Of a stretch of DNA of 64,000 nucleotides, positions 1-11,875 are shown one piece after another (positions within the stretch are counted from its first letter, which is position 1; the number at the start of each line of letters is the position of its first letter). Location: assembly GCA_007922305.1 (NCBI GenBank), contig ML677334.1:62412858-62476857 (forward strand), in the 5' to 3' direction. The notes below the pieces were generated by a model. That model made no database searches. It had not been told where the DNA came from and saw only the letters and a list, made by a program, of their open reading frames with translations. The DNA comes from Dermatemys mawii (taxonomy: Eukaryota; Chordata; Testudines; Dermatemydidae). The position numbers were made by a program, and so were the translations under genes.

Positions 1-1374
1 CTGCTACTACAGTGGCTGCTGGCTCAATCATACAGCTACAGCAGCACACACAGGCAGGTAGAAGAAAGCCGCTGCTTTCCTGCCTTATCTTCCCCAAAGC
101 TTCCTAAGCAGTCCTGGTTTCAAGGCTGGCAGAGTGCAATGACATTTTATCTAACTCCTGAAGTCTATAGGGATGATGCTTGCTTATGTTCTATAGAAAG
201 GTGCTGACATGCAAATGAGCCCGAAAATCTATTTCCTAAAGATAGGTCTGGCAATAGTCAAACGAGGCCTGGTAAAACATAAGTAAAGTGAAGGGAGACA
301 ATTCAGAGGCAAGATGGAGATAAATCAGGGCATAACCCAAGTTCACGTTCTAGGAATGTTTTGTTCCTAAGAGTGTATTAGATAAAACATTATGTTCTGT
401 ACAGTGTTATCAATTTTGATAGTTAATGAGGTGGTATTTCTGTAGATGTTAATTAATATGGTGCTTAATATTAAATAGCCAACAAGAGAGAAAATCTCTA
501 ATGATCAAAACAAATACATATACAGTAAAAGGTGAATTTAATATTAAATTAGAAGGAGGAGTTATAATTGATTATAAAAAGGATTGGACGCTACTTTTAG
601 CTGAGGCACGCAAATCCACCAGGAAGGCACCGTTAGAGAAAGGATTATGTACCCATTTTTTTCACACACCTGAATGTATCATTTCATCTTAGGGAGTTAA
701 CCACTGCATTTGCACTTTCATTATACTTAAAGTTTTCAATGTTATCTCTCTACCACTAAATTAAATTATCTGTAACCCGCCTGGAAGCTGGAACATTAAA
801 GAATTCAGTTGCATTTTATGCCTTATTTTTAAACTACTAATTGGAAATGCATAAATCAAAGGTTACACTGCCAAGAAAAAATGGGGAAGTGCAACAGAAC
901 CCTGCCATGAAGTACTAGTATAAGTACAGGAACATATGGCCAAAGGCTGTTTTGCTACAGTTACACAGCCTCGCTGTCTTCATGGAAAGGTGAGCAGAAT
1001 TAGACCCATACTTGGTTAAAAAAAATACATTAATGACTAAATTTTCAAAAGGCACTGCCTCCTTGTGTGAACCTGCAAAAGGAGAATTGCAAACACAAAT
1101 CACCACGGCTCTAACTACCTGATCTGAGTCTCCTATTAGTTAGTGTGACAGTTATGGCAATTTCCTGCAGTATTCCAGATAAGCCTTATTGAATTAAATT
1201 TTAATAAGTTCAGGAATTCATTGTATTAAAAATGCAAATGTTGCTATATTATTGGGGGGGGGGGTGGAACAACTCTAGGGAGGAGACCTGAACCTGACTA
1301 ATGTAAACTCTGAGAAGGGTCATAAGCTTCAAAGAACTATTTAAAACAGTGTGAATTTTTTTAGTTAAGTGGGT
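1..1374. other. Unannotated AT-rich sequence
   Basis: No gene, RNA or classifiable repeat is seen. A short G-run lies near 1253-1264. The open frames here are short and have no coding character. Confidence 0.5.
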
Positions 1375-2095
1375 TTCCTAGGAAATAGCTGGGGGGATGG
1401 AATGCAAATGCCCACCCTCTGGACCCAATTGTTTGAAGCTGTGTCTCGAGGAACCACCTGTTGTCTGACTGACCACCTATTCATAGTTTATTGGAGGATT
1501 AGAGATCCAAAGTATATAAAGGAGAAAAATCACAGATTCATAGGTCCGCTTGTTCTGAGCCAAGGTGGTTATGAACTGTGACCACAGAAAAAAACCTAAC
1601 AGGATACGGCTTGCAGGACTCTTCACCTGCCAGAGCCCTTGCTGGAGTTGGGTAATCCCCGGTAAGCTTATTAGCACACGTTTGGGTCTTTTTATTTGAC
1701 TATTTTTTCTCTCCAACACTTTTACTTTAAGAATAAATGTGCTTGCTTAGAAAAGAGATGTAACTTTTAACTGTGAGAAATTATGCTGCTTATAGCCTAA
1801 GAAGGAAGGCAAAGGAGACCTATTTATCTTGCTGAGTTTGTCTTGCTAAGAAATTCAGCATAGGCAGTGAACTCTGCAGAAATACCCCAATCAGAAGGGA
1901 GAGAGATGCGTCTCCACCCAAGAGAAGTGATAACTGAGGAAACCAGAAACCCATGTGGCCCTTGGTGAACCACAGAGGGAGAACACAGATGCAGTTGCCT
2001 TGAACTCCGACAGTTGCATCAACTACCAGGTTGTGGGAGACAACACCCCCCTCACACACACGCGCACACACAGCATCAGGTACTCCCATTCCTGC
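1375..2095 (+). repeat. Probable solo LTR of an old endogenous retrovirus
   Basis: The block has the layout of an LTR. A TATATAAA box lies at 1513-1520 and an AATAAA poly(A) signal at 1732-1737, about 215 bp downstream. A T-rich stretch and a U5-like segment follow. The overall text resembles LTRs common in turtle genomes (recognised from memory). No partner LTR, primer-binding site or target duplication was found, so both ends are approximate and the call rests on signal spacing. Confidence 0.42.
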
Positions 2096-2210
2096 CCCTT
2101 TAGGCTATAGGTAGTACAAGTTATTTCTTACCTCACTCCAATTTAGATCTGCAGGCCCCTCCTGGGCTCCCCCAGGCTTTTCCAGCAGCAGTCTTTAGTT
2201 GCTGCTCACT

Positions 2211-2411
2211 ATTACTCTCATGAAGAAGCAGCGCAATGACTTATTTGTGCCAGCATTCAAACTTGTGGATTTAAACAGAATTTACTGGGAGTTCAGAGTC
2301 AGGCTCTTTATTCAGGAATGCTTTTTGCACTGTTACACATTCATGGAAATGCTGGCATACAAAACAAATCTGTGTCTTACTGGCAAATACAACTGCTATC
2401 AGCTGCTGTAA
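2211..2411 (+). repeat. 201-bp direct repeat, copy A
   Basis: This segment recurs at 3847-4047 in the same orientation, with 11 mismatches and no gaps by eye (about 94.5% identity, offset 1636 bp). It does not start with TG or end with CA, and no short duplication flanks the pair, so it does not look like an LTR. It may be an interspersed repeat present twice, or the trace of a local duplication. Confidence 0.8.
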
Positions 2412-2689
2412 CAGCTTACCTCCCTTTTGCCTTGCACCTTGTGCAGTCATTCACACCTGCATGAAGTGGGTGTGAAATCATACCAAATCATAATGGTGTT
2501 TTACACCCCCTGTGCACAGACTAGTAAAAGACTAGTCTAGACTCAAGGCAATGAAAAATCTGATCCTCAAAGGGGAGGGTCCCAGATCATGGGCTCTAGC
2601 CGAGGCTGAACATCTACTCTGCAATTTTTAGCCCCATAGCCTGAGTCAGCTGACACCGATAAGCCATGGGTATCTTATGCACTATAGAC

Positions 2690-3425
2690 ATGCCCTTTGT
2701 CTTCACATTTCCTCCCTCCCCACAAAATTCCTCTATGCTCACCTCCCTCCTACATCTCTACTCAAAACCCTCTCATTCTCCTCTTGTGTCAAAACACTCT
2801 CACTGGCCTCCTTTCCTCAAACCTTCCAGCCTCTGTCTCCAAGCCCATCACTCCCTCACTTCCTACACCTGCCACCCCACATCTCTCACACCTCTTCCCA
2901 AAATCCTTTCATTTGGCTCACCAAATCCCTTCACTCCTCCTCAGTCTTTTTTCACTCGCCACCCAACCCCACTGCCATAGTCTCTCCTCTCTATCCCCAA
3001 ATCCTAACTCTCCCCAAAGACCAGGACAGTGAGGCTGGCTGACCCACAGTACAACTAAAATCTAGCCTTTTACGTTTTCCAGTTCCTTCTCAGACTCCTC
3101 TTTCTCCAAGTGCCCCAAGAGTCTCTTCTACTAAACCGCTTCTTCTCCTCTATTCTCTTTCCAAAGTAACAGTGTCTCCTTCCCCTCCCTATCGTTCTCT
3201 TCCATTCCTCACTTCTTCCCTCCAAGGTCCCTTGCATTCCCTGATTTTCATGGTCTGCTCCCCCAAGTTCCTTCTTCTCTCCCTATTTTCAAAACATACC
3301 CATCATTCTCCTCCAAGAGACTTTCCCTTCCCCTTCAAGTTCCCCATCCCGCTACCAAGAATATCCCATCCACAAGGATATTCCCTCCTGAAGTCTCCTG
3401 TGTACTTCTCTCCTCCTCTCTAAAG
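2690..3425 (+). repeat. Pyrimidine-rich low-complexity tract
   Basis: About 700 bp in which C and T strongly predominate on the + strand, with many CTCC, TTCC and CCTC blocks. Three overlapping frames stay open for about 100 codons here only because stop codons need purines. Their proteins are Ser/Pro/Leu-rich and are not genes. The tract lies between the two copies of the 201-bp direct repeat. Confidence 0.7.
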
Positions 3426-3846
3426 ATCGCATCCCTTCAGTGGAAAGGTGGGGAAGAGGCAGAAGAGCAGTCACTGGTGGGCCAGGCATGCCAGCCTCTT
3501 TACCGGAACCCCTTCACATCCTTCCCTGTCCTCAGCCACTGAGAGTCGGTAGGTGAGGGGGAAAAGGGCAAGCAGAGAAATGAGACAAGCATCCTAATTA
3601 CAGTCTTCTGACTGACCAAGGAGGACAGAGAGATCCCTACTATGCTCACAGGTGCTCCTGCTGCTGAATCAATCAGCTCACTGCTGATGGGTGACAGAGA
3701 AGGGGGTTGAAAGCTGGTGGACTGTCTGATGAGTGCAACATAAAGCAGCCTTCTGGCAAAAAAAATATAGAGGGAGCTGGTACACACACCAGTTTTCTCC
3801 CTAAGGTTATAGCTGGGGTCAAGAGGAAAAGAAGAGACAACTTATT
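3426..3846. other. Unannotated sequence
   Basis: Lies between the pyrimidine tract and direct-repeat copy B. Nothing classifiable is seen. Confidence 0.4.
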
Positions 3847-4047
3847 ATTACTCTCATGAAGAAGCAGTGCAACGACTTATTTGTGCCAGCATTCAAACTT
3901 GTAGATTTAAACAGAATTTACTGGGAGATCAGAGTCAGGCTCTTTATTCAGGAATGCTTTCTGCAGTGTTACACATCCATGGAAATGCTGGCATACGAAA
4001 CAAATCTATGTCTTACTGGCAAATACAACTGCTAACAGCTTCTGTAA
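3847..4047 (+). repeat. 201-bp direct repeat, copy B
   Basis: Ungapped partner of 2211-2411, differing at 11 positions. Similarity stops sharply at both ends, after the shared TGTAA. Confidence 0.8.
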
Positions 4048-5380
4048 GCTTCCCAGCCACTGAATCCATCTTCTGATGAAGAGCCACATGCAACTGGGTC
4101 CTATTCAGGTTTCCCTTTCAGATTGTCTGTCAACATGATAACCATGCCAAATGGTTGGAGCCCCATTCAGTCATACTGGTCTCCATTCGGTCATTCTGTT
4201 GACTTAGGGAACAGGTGCTGTTACCAGTTCCACTTTCACACACTTGTTCATGGTCACGACTGAAAGGTTTTGTTGGGATTTCCCTCCCCCCTCACTCCCC
4301 AAATCTTGATCCAAACAATGTACACCTCAGAAAGAATTTCACACATCCTATTTTTGAATGTTGTTCATAACTAGCAACATACTCCAGTAACACAATCTCT
4401 CCCACTAAGACTCTCACTGCTTTTCACCATTACTGTGGATTCTCCGTTGAGAACATGCATACTCATGAATCTAGAGCCACATATTTATATTTTTAAAATA
4501 TTCCACTCCAACACCCTAAGCACATGTAAAACCTTTTTTAAAAATTCTTTAAAATGTCCAGTGGATTTAATAAACCACATCATCTTACCCCACACATCAA
4601 CTCCTACCCTTTCTATCCACTAGGTCCTCATTCCCCATAAAAAAAAAAAAAAAAAAAAAGCCTAGAAAATAAGACTTACAACATTCTCAAACTTCAGAGA
4701 TTCAGGTTCCTTCAGACCACTATGGGATTGAATTTCATAATCCTTTATATTTTTCTATAGCTGGTAGGAATTCTTTTTTTAACGAATATCATCTCAATTT
4801 ACAACTTTTAGTGAGGAAAGAGTCACATTTTTAAAGCAGCTCAACAATGCACTCATGATGTTCTAAATTTGCTGCATATCCCAGGTCTCTTCAGCATAAT
4901 ATCTGAGGACCAAAGTTCAGTGCTGAATCAGCAGATTCTGATCATCAGCAAAATCAGTGGGACTGCCTGAAGATATGAACAAAGGCCTCAGAATTTGTCC
5001 CATAGAAGTTAACAAGGAGCCCAAGTCTGCAATTTTTGTGGGGAGCCCCCTTATCCAGTGTATACGCCCTCTGCCTTCAAAAAGATGAAAAGTACAAAAT
5101 TTAAAACTATTAAAGACATCAGTGAAAGATACAAATATACTAAATTTTTGTCATCTTAAATGGGTTTCCTTGTTTTATTGATGCACTCAACAGCCATTGA
5201 GAATTGGGCAAAAATGTCCCATTAAAAATGAAGCATAAAGAAAAAGTAGTATTGATATCAACATTGTGTGTGTAAGTGTCAATAGAACTTTGACTACAGG
5301 TATGGTATGGAATTTTGCATTAAGGGTTTGTAAAAGGGGCAATCCGAAGAGCACCCTTTTGTACCAGGATGCAGAGTCCA
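4048..5380. other. Unannotated AT-rich sequence
   Basis: No gene is seen. It contains the A-run at 4639-4659. Segments near 4930-5030 loosely resemble old MIR/L2-type repeats but are too decayed to call. Confidence 0.4.
4639..4659 (+). repeat. Poly(A) run, 21 bp
   Basis: Uninterrupted A-run. It could be the tail of an old retroposed sequence, but the 5' side is not recognisable. Confidence 0.85.
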
Positions 5381-5900
5381 TTATTGGCTGCCTCGCTGGT
5401 TGTGCGGTGACCTACAGCTTCCGTGGCCCAGCCCTCTGGCCAGGTCACCTTTCAAATTATTCCTTCCATGGTAACAAAAGTCCAACAGTCCAAACAAATG
5501 GTTCTCCTGCCCTCTTTTGGGCTACTCTTCAGCTCACCTCCTGGGCTCAGTTCTCAGGACCCTCTGGGCTACCTTGAAGTCTTTCCCTGCTATTTCATCT
5601 AGAGTGCTGACTCCCAGGCTGCTTTACATGGAGTCTTTCTTGCTGTTTACCATTCATTGGAGTTCGCTGCTTTTCACTCCTATTCGTGGCCCCCAGAGAT
5701 CCTTCTTTTCTCTTTTAGCTGAGCTTTGGCTCAGGGGGATTCCTTCCGGAATGCCCCTTTTTCTAGCAGGTTCCCCCCCACTCCTCCCAGGGGACTCTAG
5801 CAGCTTCTGCTAGGGACATCCCTGCTTCTGACAGACCCTACTTCAGGGTCTCTTATAGGAGCCTAACCTCTATTCAGTAGTTATTTTACGGAGTTCTCTC
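5381..5900 (-). repeat. Unclassified GC-richer block, possibly an old LTR on the - strand
   Basis: Composition changes abruptly to GC-richer text rich in CCTC and CTGG. On the - strand a TATAAGAG sequence lies near 5855-5862. No mate, ends or target duplication were found, so the LTR idea is weak. The + strand frame at 5517-5813 has no recognisable domain. Confidence 0.25.
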
Positions 5901-6917
5901 AATGCTTTTCGTGAGGCCTAAGTTTTAATTATGTTATCACTTGACTGTATTAGCCCCGCACCCTCAGGCTTGGAAGCAGCTAATTATGGTACAGGTGTGT
6001 TGGCCCCACATCCCTTTAAAGGGACACAGAATCAGTTATTTCAATGGGCTTTGCATCAGGCCCTAAAATATACTGGCTCTAGTCCTGTCAGATCCATGCA
6101 GGCAGAATGCTGCTACCCCAGCAGTGTCTTCTGCTTAAATCTATGCTTCTGAGGAAGAAGCAAAAATAATGCTCTTCGTTAATTATGCAGTACTGTTCAT
6201 GATGGCTGGAAGGCGTGAAGTATTGCTTCCTGAGGCTTGTAATAATCAGTTTATGGCCTGAAATATAATTAAACATAACTGTAGTAGCATAAACTATAAA
6301 TGTTATTGGTGATAAAATTATTAATCCTCTTTTCTATGTTTGGTATTATGTCTCTGATCCACAGATGAATCATACATTTTGATACTCCACATTATTGTCA
6401 TTTTGGAAATGTTACAGTGTTATAAACTCCTTAACGGAACATATCAAAGAGCTTTGGCTGATGTAGTACACTTCATTTTGTTAATGATAAATGGATAAAG
6501 TCTTGCCAATTAGGACATATTTGCACAATAACAGGGTAACGACTCTGATTTAACAATTGATTGTATTTAGTTTGAAGAAAGGAGTGGGGCTTTCAATTAT
6601 TATTTTTTGATGTCCCATTAACACTTGTCAAAAACGCACCCATTGTACAAGTCCAAGTTCATGCCAGTCCTGACAAGGTTATCACTATATGCCCTCTGCC
6701 GCTAGTCACATTTTCAATTTCACTGTTCTCCGTCTTATAACATGATGCAAAATGATCAGGATGTCCATTCCCCCCCACCCAACAAATGGATTCCAAACAT
6801 TTATGTCTCAGTAAAATTTACTATTGCTTCTTGTCACAACCCTTGCAGACATCAGTATGCTTAATTTTATCAGCTCCTCAACAGTTACACTTTGCAATCA
6901 ATTACAGTAAATAAACA
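5901..6917. other. Unannotated AT-rich sequence
   Basis: Nothing that can be supported is seen apart from short A/T-rich tracts. Confidence 0.4.
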
Positions 6918-7018
6918 AGGAATACTTGTAGCACCTTAGAAACTAACTAACTAAGGTGCCACAAGTATTCCTCATTTTCTTTACGGATACGGACTAACGT
7001 GGCTGCTAATCTTAAATC
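6918..7018 (-). repeat. Fold-back piece of a dispersed reptile repeat
   Basis: Arms 6918-6939 and 6951-6972 form a 22-bp inverted repeat with one mismatch and an 11-nt loop. The right arm runs into text reading ACGGATACGGACTAACGTGG, the end of a family also present at 17974-18105 and 31336-31584. The shared core is GGTGCCACAAG. The left arm copies part of this repeat in inverted orientation. Confidence 0.65.
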
Positions 7019-7213
7019 AGTAAATAAACAATATATCAAGGAATGGCAAAACCTCCACCATATATGGTACAGTTCTGAACTTAAGGAGAATTTCCAGAGT
7101 ATGTCTGAAGGAGGAAACATTTAGGGCCAAATTAAACTTGACTCTAATATTGCAGCTGTAATTTTGGGCAATTACGGATAATTATTTTCACATGCAAACA
7201 ATGAGCTTGTATG

Positions 7214-7487
7214 CAGGGGTGAAAGTAAGGTAGTACGAAGTACCGGTAAAAAGTAGCTGCCTATACCGGCCCCTACTGCCTTACTTCCCTGGCCCCTTTT
7301 GCCTCCCCCTGGGCCGCTGACAGGGGGAAGGGAAAAAGGAGCAGCTACCCCGGGGCTGGAGCCCTGGGCGGCATGGGCCGCCTGGCAGGGGAACCTTGAC
7401 TCCCCCGCAACCCCACCCCTTCCAAGGTGGCGGGGGGGACAAAGCTACCCCCATACGAGTAAGGGAAAAATTTTACTTTCACCCCTG
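7214..7487. mobile_element. hAT-like MITE with CAGGGGTGAAAGTA termini
   Basis: A 274-bp unit bounded by CAGGGGTGAAAGTA at 7214 and its exact reverse complement ending at 7487. The interior is GC-rich (CCGG, GGGGC, CCCTGG) within AT-rich flanks. The CAGGGG start fits non-autonomous hAT elements. The flanking 8-mers (CTTGTATG and CATGCATA) agree at only 5 of 8 positions, so the target duplication has decayed or the ends extend slightly further. The frame inside has no domain. Confidence 0.75.
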
Positions 7488-10400
7488 CATGCATAAACAA
7501 GTGAAGAGCTCAGAAACATACCACTACCTAGTATGGCTACAGATGTTACCTCTTTGTATATGAGCAGGGTGAAATTTTGGTGGCTATTAGAGTCCTCATA
7601 TGTTCTGAGGAGAAAATCTGGATCTATTGTATTTTGAGGGAAAGCATGGTGACATTTGGAGTTCTGGAATTTTCTGATCATGACAATCTTGTGAGTAGGA
7701 AGCTGTATAGCTAGGATGAAGCATTAGGAATTTTAGGTGATGGGAGACTATTTTTAACTTCAGCTCTCCAGATCCTGGAGTAATAACATTAGATAAATGA
7801 AGGTATGAAAAAGTGAAGTAAACATTTCACAATTTGCTTCCATCCAAGAACTATGCAGGCCAGAAATGTGACATCAGCACCCCATACCACTCTAAGTTCT
7901 CCAAGCAACCTGGCGAAGTGAAGGGATGGTGCTGACTGCTGTGGTTAGTGCATCATCCCATTCCAGAAACTTTGCAGAGGAAATGACCCTACTTCTTCTC
8001 TGGCCTTGTCCTTGACTAGCTCCCAAAAAGGGAACAGGAGTGAGCAGTCCATGCACTCTGTTATTGTAAGAGGCCCTTACTCAGCCATGCAGCAAAGAGA
8101 TAGGAAGGTTTTTTGCCCAGACCTACTCCCTTCTGTGTGGCCAAGCAAGTGCCTTTAGAGATTGTAAAAAATATAACGTCGCAAATAAAATTGATGGAAT
8201 TCACTATTTAGGGTTTTTCCCCACAGCTAAAATCGTCATAATCAAATTAGGCCTTCTCTTCATCAGTTCCATGACAAAGCTCACCTTTTCCTACCCCCAG
8301 TGACTTAATGCAGAAAATCCTGAGGTCCTCAGTCAGCACACTCCCACTGAAGTTCATGGACATATAGCTTGGTAAGAGCTCAGGATCTGTTCTTTGATCT
8401 TTCAGATCATTCAAATATGTGGAGAATTATTTTAATTGACTTAACATACATTTGCATTGCCATTTTCTCTTCTGCCCTACATATCCCTATCAGATTATGT
8501 TGCAACTGAAAATTGTGGACAAAGAAAAGAAGACTAGCTCAAGACTTATCACAGAAGAGTTTCGTAAACAAATGTATTTTCAAGCATATTTACAATATTA
8601 AGACTGGTGGTTTTTCCATTGCAGCATTTGATACATTCCAGTTTCAGAAATCGTAATGGCAATTACTGTGATTCCAGATGTTACTCCTTTTTTCTCTTAT
8701 GTTTATACTGAACACTGTACAAATAAAAGAAAAAATACAAGTTGCCTTTTAAACAAGATATAAATTTCAATGAATGTGAGATTTTGATGTGATAATCATT
8801 ACTGCACGTTGTCATCTTTTAAAGCTAATGAGTTCATAGACAGCTTAACTGAACCCACATTTTTACAGTAAGAAATTTGCCCTGTGTTACAAGTGCCACA
8901 TGCAGTTGACAATGTGAACACTGAATTAGCAACATGAATAGAAAATTAAGCAAATAACCCAATTTGCTATTAGCATAGTTACTAATCTGATTAAGCTTAC
9001 AAATAAATACAATGAAATATTTGTTAATCAATAAAAACAATTATGCACACTTTGTACACTGGATAGACTAGAAAAATGCTCGTGTATTTAAACTATGGAA
9101 AATTTGAATTGAATTTTTTAAAATAAATAAAATTAAAGATCGTACAACAAAATTCTTATTACCAGATAATAAATCTGTAGCCCCATTCAGTCAGTCAAAT
9201 AGACATGCTGCATACAATCCATTTCATCAAATGATAAAGCTGTGTCCTGCATCGATATTAATTGAAGTACAACAACATAAATCCTATATCAGTTTGCAGA
9301 TAATCTTTCAATGTCAGTAACAAACTACTCCACAAGGGACAACTGCCTTCAAGATACTGAATCCCACATCTGGTGAGATCCTAATGAGCAATGGAGAGGT
9401 TCAAGTGTAATGAAGCAAGTTTCTTTTAGCAAATGCTACTTGACAACTACATCATGGGGCCTTTACAGCTATATACTGTTGCCTTATATTAATACCTTCT
9501 TGAAGATCTCAAGACAACGCATGTGGAAGATAAAGGGTTCTTCTCTCTTCTGCTGATTAGTTTGTGGATACTTCCATATTTAATTCATTAGTACTTCTTA
9601 AATTCATGAAATAGGATCTGCATTCAGTCAGTCATGTTTATTGGACAGTGATCTAAATCAAAGATTTTTTAGCTCTTGTATTCCACAGTGAAGGTTTTGA
9701 ATACTGCAGCTATGTTACTGAATCCCAGAAGCCAAACTGACTTAATCACATCAAGGCAAACTTTTTTCTGAGGCAAGGGGGAGGAAACAACACTCTGGGT
9801 CATCATTCATAAGTTTATGCACCTCTGGTATACATGCTGCACAGGATCTCAACCGAGTTCTCCAAGGCTCTTTTCTCTGCTAGGTCCTACACAGCAGCTA
9901 TTCAGTACTTCGGGGAAGAATGTCAGACACCAATGTCTGAAATGCACACAACACCCAGTTATATCGTTCCTTCATTTCAACTGCATATCATTCCATCCCC
10001 AAGCTCCTGAAGTATCAGAACAAGATCAGCTCCTGCATGAGGAATAGTTTGATGCCACAATGAGGAAAGAGCAGTGTCTTCTAATCACTACCACTGTCAC
10101 AGAACTAGTCAACACTTTTCCATTACCCTTCATGAAGGGCATCTCCCCCACAATCATTAAAAGAGTATACTGCTTAAGAGACTTCACGTTCTCCTCCTTA
10201 ATAAAATAGAACACCTTCTGCTGTCAGCTGGCCAGAAGACTTTGCCTCATCTTTCCAAAAAAGCAGACCCAGCCATAGTGATCAGTCCTTTCTTGATCTT
10301 CAGGCTTGATCGCTGTAAGAAACTTGATTTGAGAATAAGTTCAAATAAAACCTCAAACTGACAGAAAATATAGCTTCTCGCCTGCTGATAGACACAAGCT

Positions 10401-10842
10401 GACAGGAACACATCTCTGCAGTAATCCAGTCAGTGCGGTGTTTGTTGAATATCAAATCAAGATCAACTTTCAGATCTTGATCTGTAAAGATTTCAAAGGG
10501 TAGGACCAAGGTATCCCCAAGACTGCCTCTTTTTCAGAGACTCAGGCCTTCTGATGCAGCAACCACCCTCAGAGATGACACTCTTAGGATACATGGAAAA
10601 ACTATTGTGAGCAGAAGGGCTTATGGAATCTGAATTCCCATTCACAAAAGCAGAGATTTTGCATTCACCCCCAATTAAGTCTCTGGAAACAGTGAAAGAA
10701 GCCTTAGAATCAGCTGCCTAGGGAGCCCTTTGAAGGCTTTCAAAGGTAATTTCTGAGTGAAGATATTAAGGCTTTCACATAAGATTTAGAGAAAAGTAGT
10801 TAGTACTCACTGATCCACACAAGCACTGCCTGAGTTAAGGAC
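7488..10842. other. Unannotated AT-rich sequence
   Basis: About 3.3 kb with no gene, RNA or repeat that I can support. Frames are short and lack coding character. The part at 9800-10620 is less AT-biased but shows no domain on either strand. Confidence 0.4.
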
Positions 10843-10845
10843 TAA

Positions 10846-11010
10846 GGCCATGGTTACACTGGCACGTTATAGCGCTATAAAGCCCCCACGAGCGCTATAA
10901 CCTCCTCCCCGTCCACACTGGCAAGGCACGAAGAGCGCTATAACCGCGGAGTTATAGCGCTATTGTTAATCCACCTCCGCATGGGGAATAAGGGCTGTAG
11001 CGCAGCTGCT
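10846..11010 (+). repeat. Harbinger left terminal region with AGCGCTATAA palindromes
   Basis: After the 15-bp terminal inverted repeat come several copies of an AGCGCTAT core. One is TTATAGCGCTATAA at 10867-10880, a perfect 14-bp palindrome. Another pair forms an inverted repeat, AGCGCTATAAC / GTTATAGCGCT, around 10934-10961. GTCCACACTG near 10911 has an inverted counterpart in the right end. Subterminal repeats of this kind are usual binding sites for Harbinger proteins, which is an inference here. Confidence 0.85.
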
Positions 11011-11203
11011 GTAGCGCTACAGCAAGAATGTGGACACCCACTGTGCATTAATTGGCCTCCAGCCCGTCTCATAATTCCCATTCGAGCCACTCTGGTCATC
11101 ACTTGCAAACTCTTTTGTCCTGTCCTCAGGTGACCACACGTCAGACCCGCCCTTTAAAGTTCCAGGGAAATTTGAAAATCCCCTTCCTGTTTGCTCCAGC
11201 CAA

Positions 11204-11312
11204 GCGTGGCGTGCTCTCAGGGAATCCTTGCAGGTGATCATTCTCATTGATCTGATTGATTGCGTGGCGTGGTCTCAGGGAATCGTTGCAGGTGATCATT
11301 CTGATTGATCAT
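11204..11312 (+). repeat. 58-bp tandem duplication just upstream of the Myb-like gene
   Basis: GCGTGGCGTG...CAGGGAATC begins at 11204 and again at 11262 with few mismatches. Each copy includes CAGGTGATCATTCT. The second copy runs up to the ATG at 11314, so the duplication lies in the 5' UTR or promoter. Confidence 0.85.
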
Positions 11313-11313
11313 C

Positions 11314-11875
11314 ATGACTCCACGTGCCATGCCTCCTCGCAATAGGCGATCCCCAGCATGGAGCAATAGTGAGGTGCTGGACCTCATCAGCTGTTGGGGG
11401 AGAGAGGCTGTTCAGTCTCAGCTGCGGTCTAGCCGCAGGAATTTTGACACCTATGGGCAGATATCACGGGCCTTGGCAGAAAGAGGCCATGAGCAGGACA
11501 CTCTGCAGTGCCGTGTTAAGGTAAAGGAGCTTAGGAATGCGTATCGCAAAGCCCGCGAGGCAAACGGCCGCTCCGGGGCAGCCCCGGTGACTTGCAGATT
11601 TTATAAGGAGCTGCACGCGATACTTGGTGGTGATCCCACAGTCACTCCATCGACCACCATGGACACTTCCCAGCCCACCAGTGAAGGGGGGGGTGAGGAG
11701 GAAGACGAAGACCAGGAGGATGAAGAAGAGGAGGAGGATGAGGACGAGGCGGCAGCGACCCAGGGCACGGAGGAGTCCCTGGACGCATGCAGCCAGGAGC
11801 TCTTCTCAACCCAGGAGGGCAGCCAGCCACAGCGTCTGGCGGTTGCAGGGGCCAGCTCAACAGCCGATTGCAGAG
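11314..11875 (+). CDS. Harbinger Myb/SANT-like DNA-binding protein, exon 1
   Basis: Encodes the first 187 codons plus one base of the element's accessory protein. Residues about 13-104 form a Myb/SANT-like (trihelix, MSANTD-type) domain, with SPAW at 13-16, CWG at 27-29, QCRVKVKELR at 65-74 and RFYKEL at 95-100. A run of Asp/Glu spans 128-145. The first ATG is 11314; upstream sense codons extend to a TTG at 11305 but contain no ATG. A second in-frame ATG lies at 11329. The exon is predicted to end at 11875 before GTAAAG, leaving phase 1. In this superfamily the protein binds subterminal DNA and helps the transposase enter the nucleus. Confidence 0.85.

Noticed and set aside
2666..3423. Three overlapping + strand open frames of about 80-120 codons
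   Set aside because: Low-complexity Ser/Pro/Leu text caused by the pyrimidine tract, where stop codons are rare. No domain, and all three frames are equally open.
2211..4047. Interpretation of the 201-bp repeats as LTRs
   Set aside because: No TG...CA ends, primer site, purine tract or target duplication.
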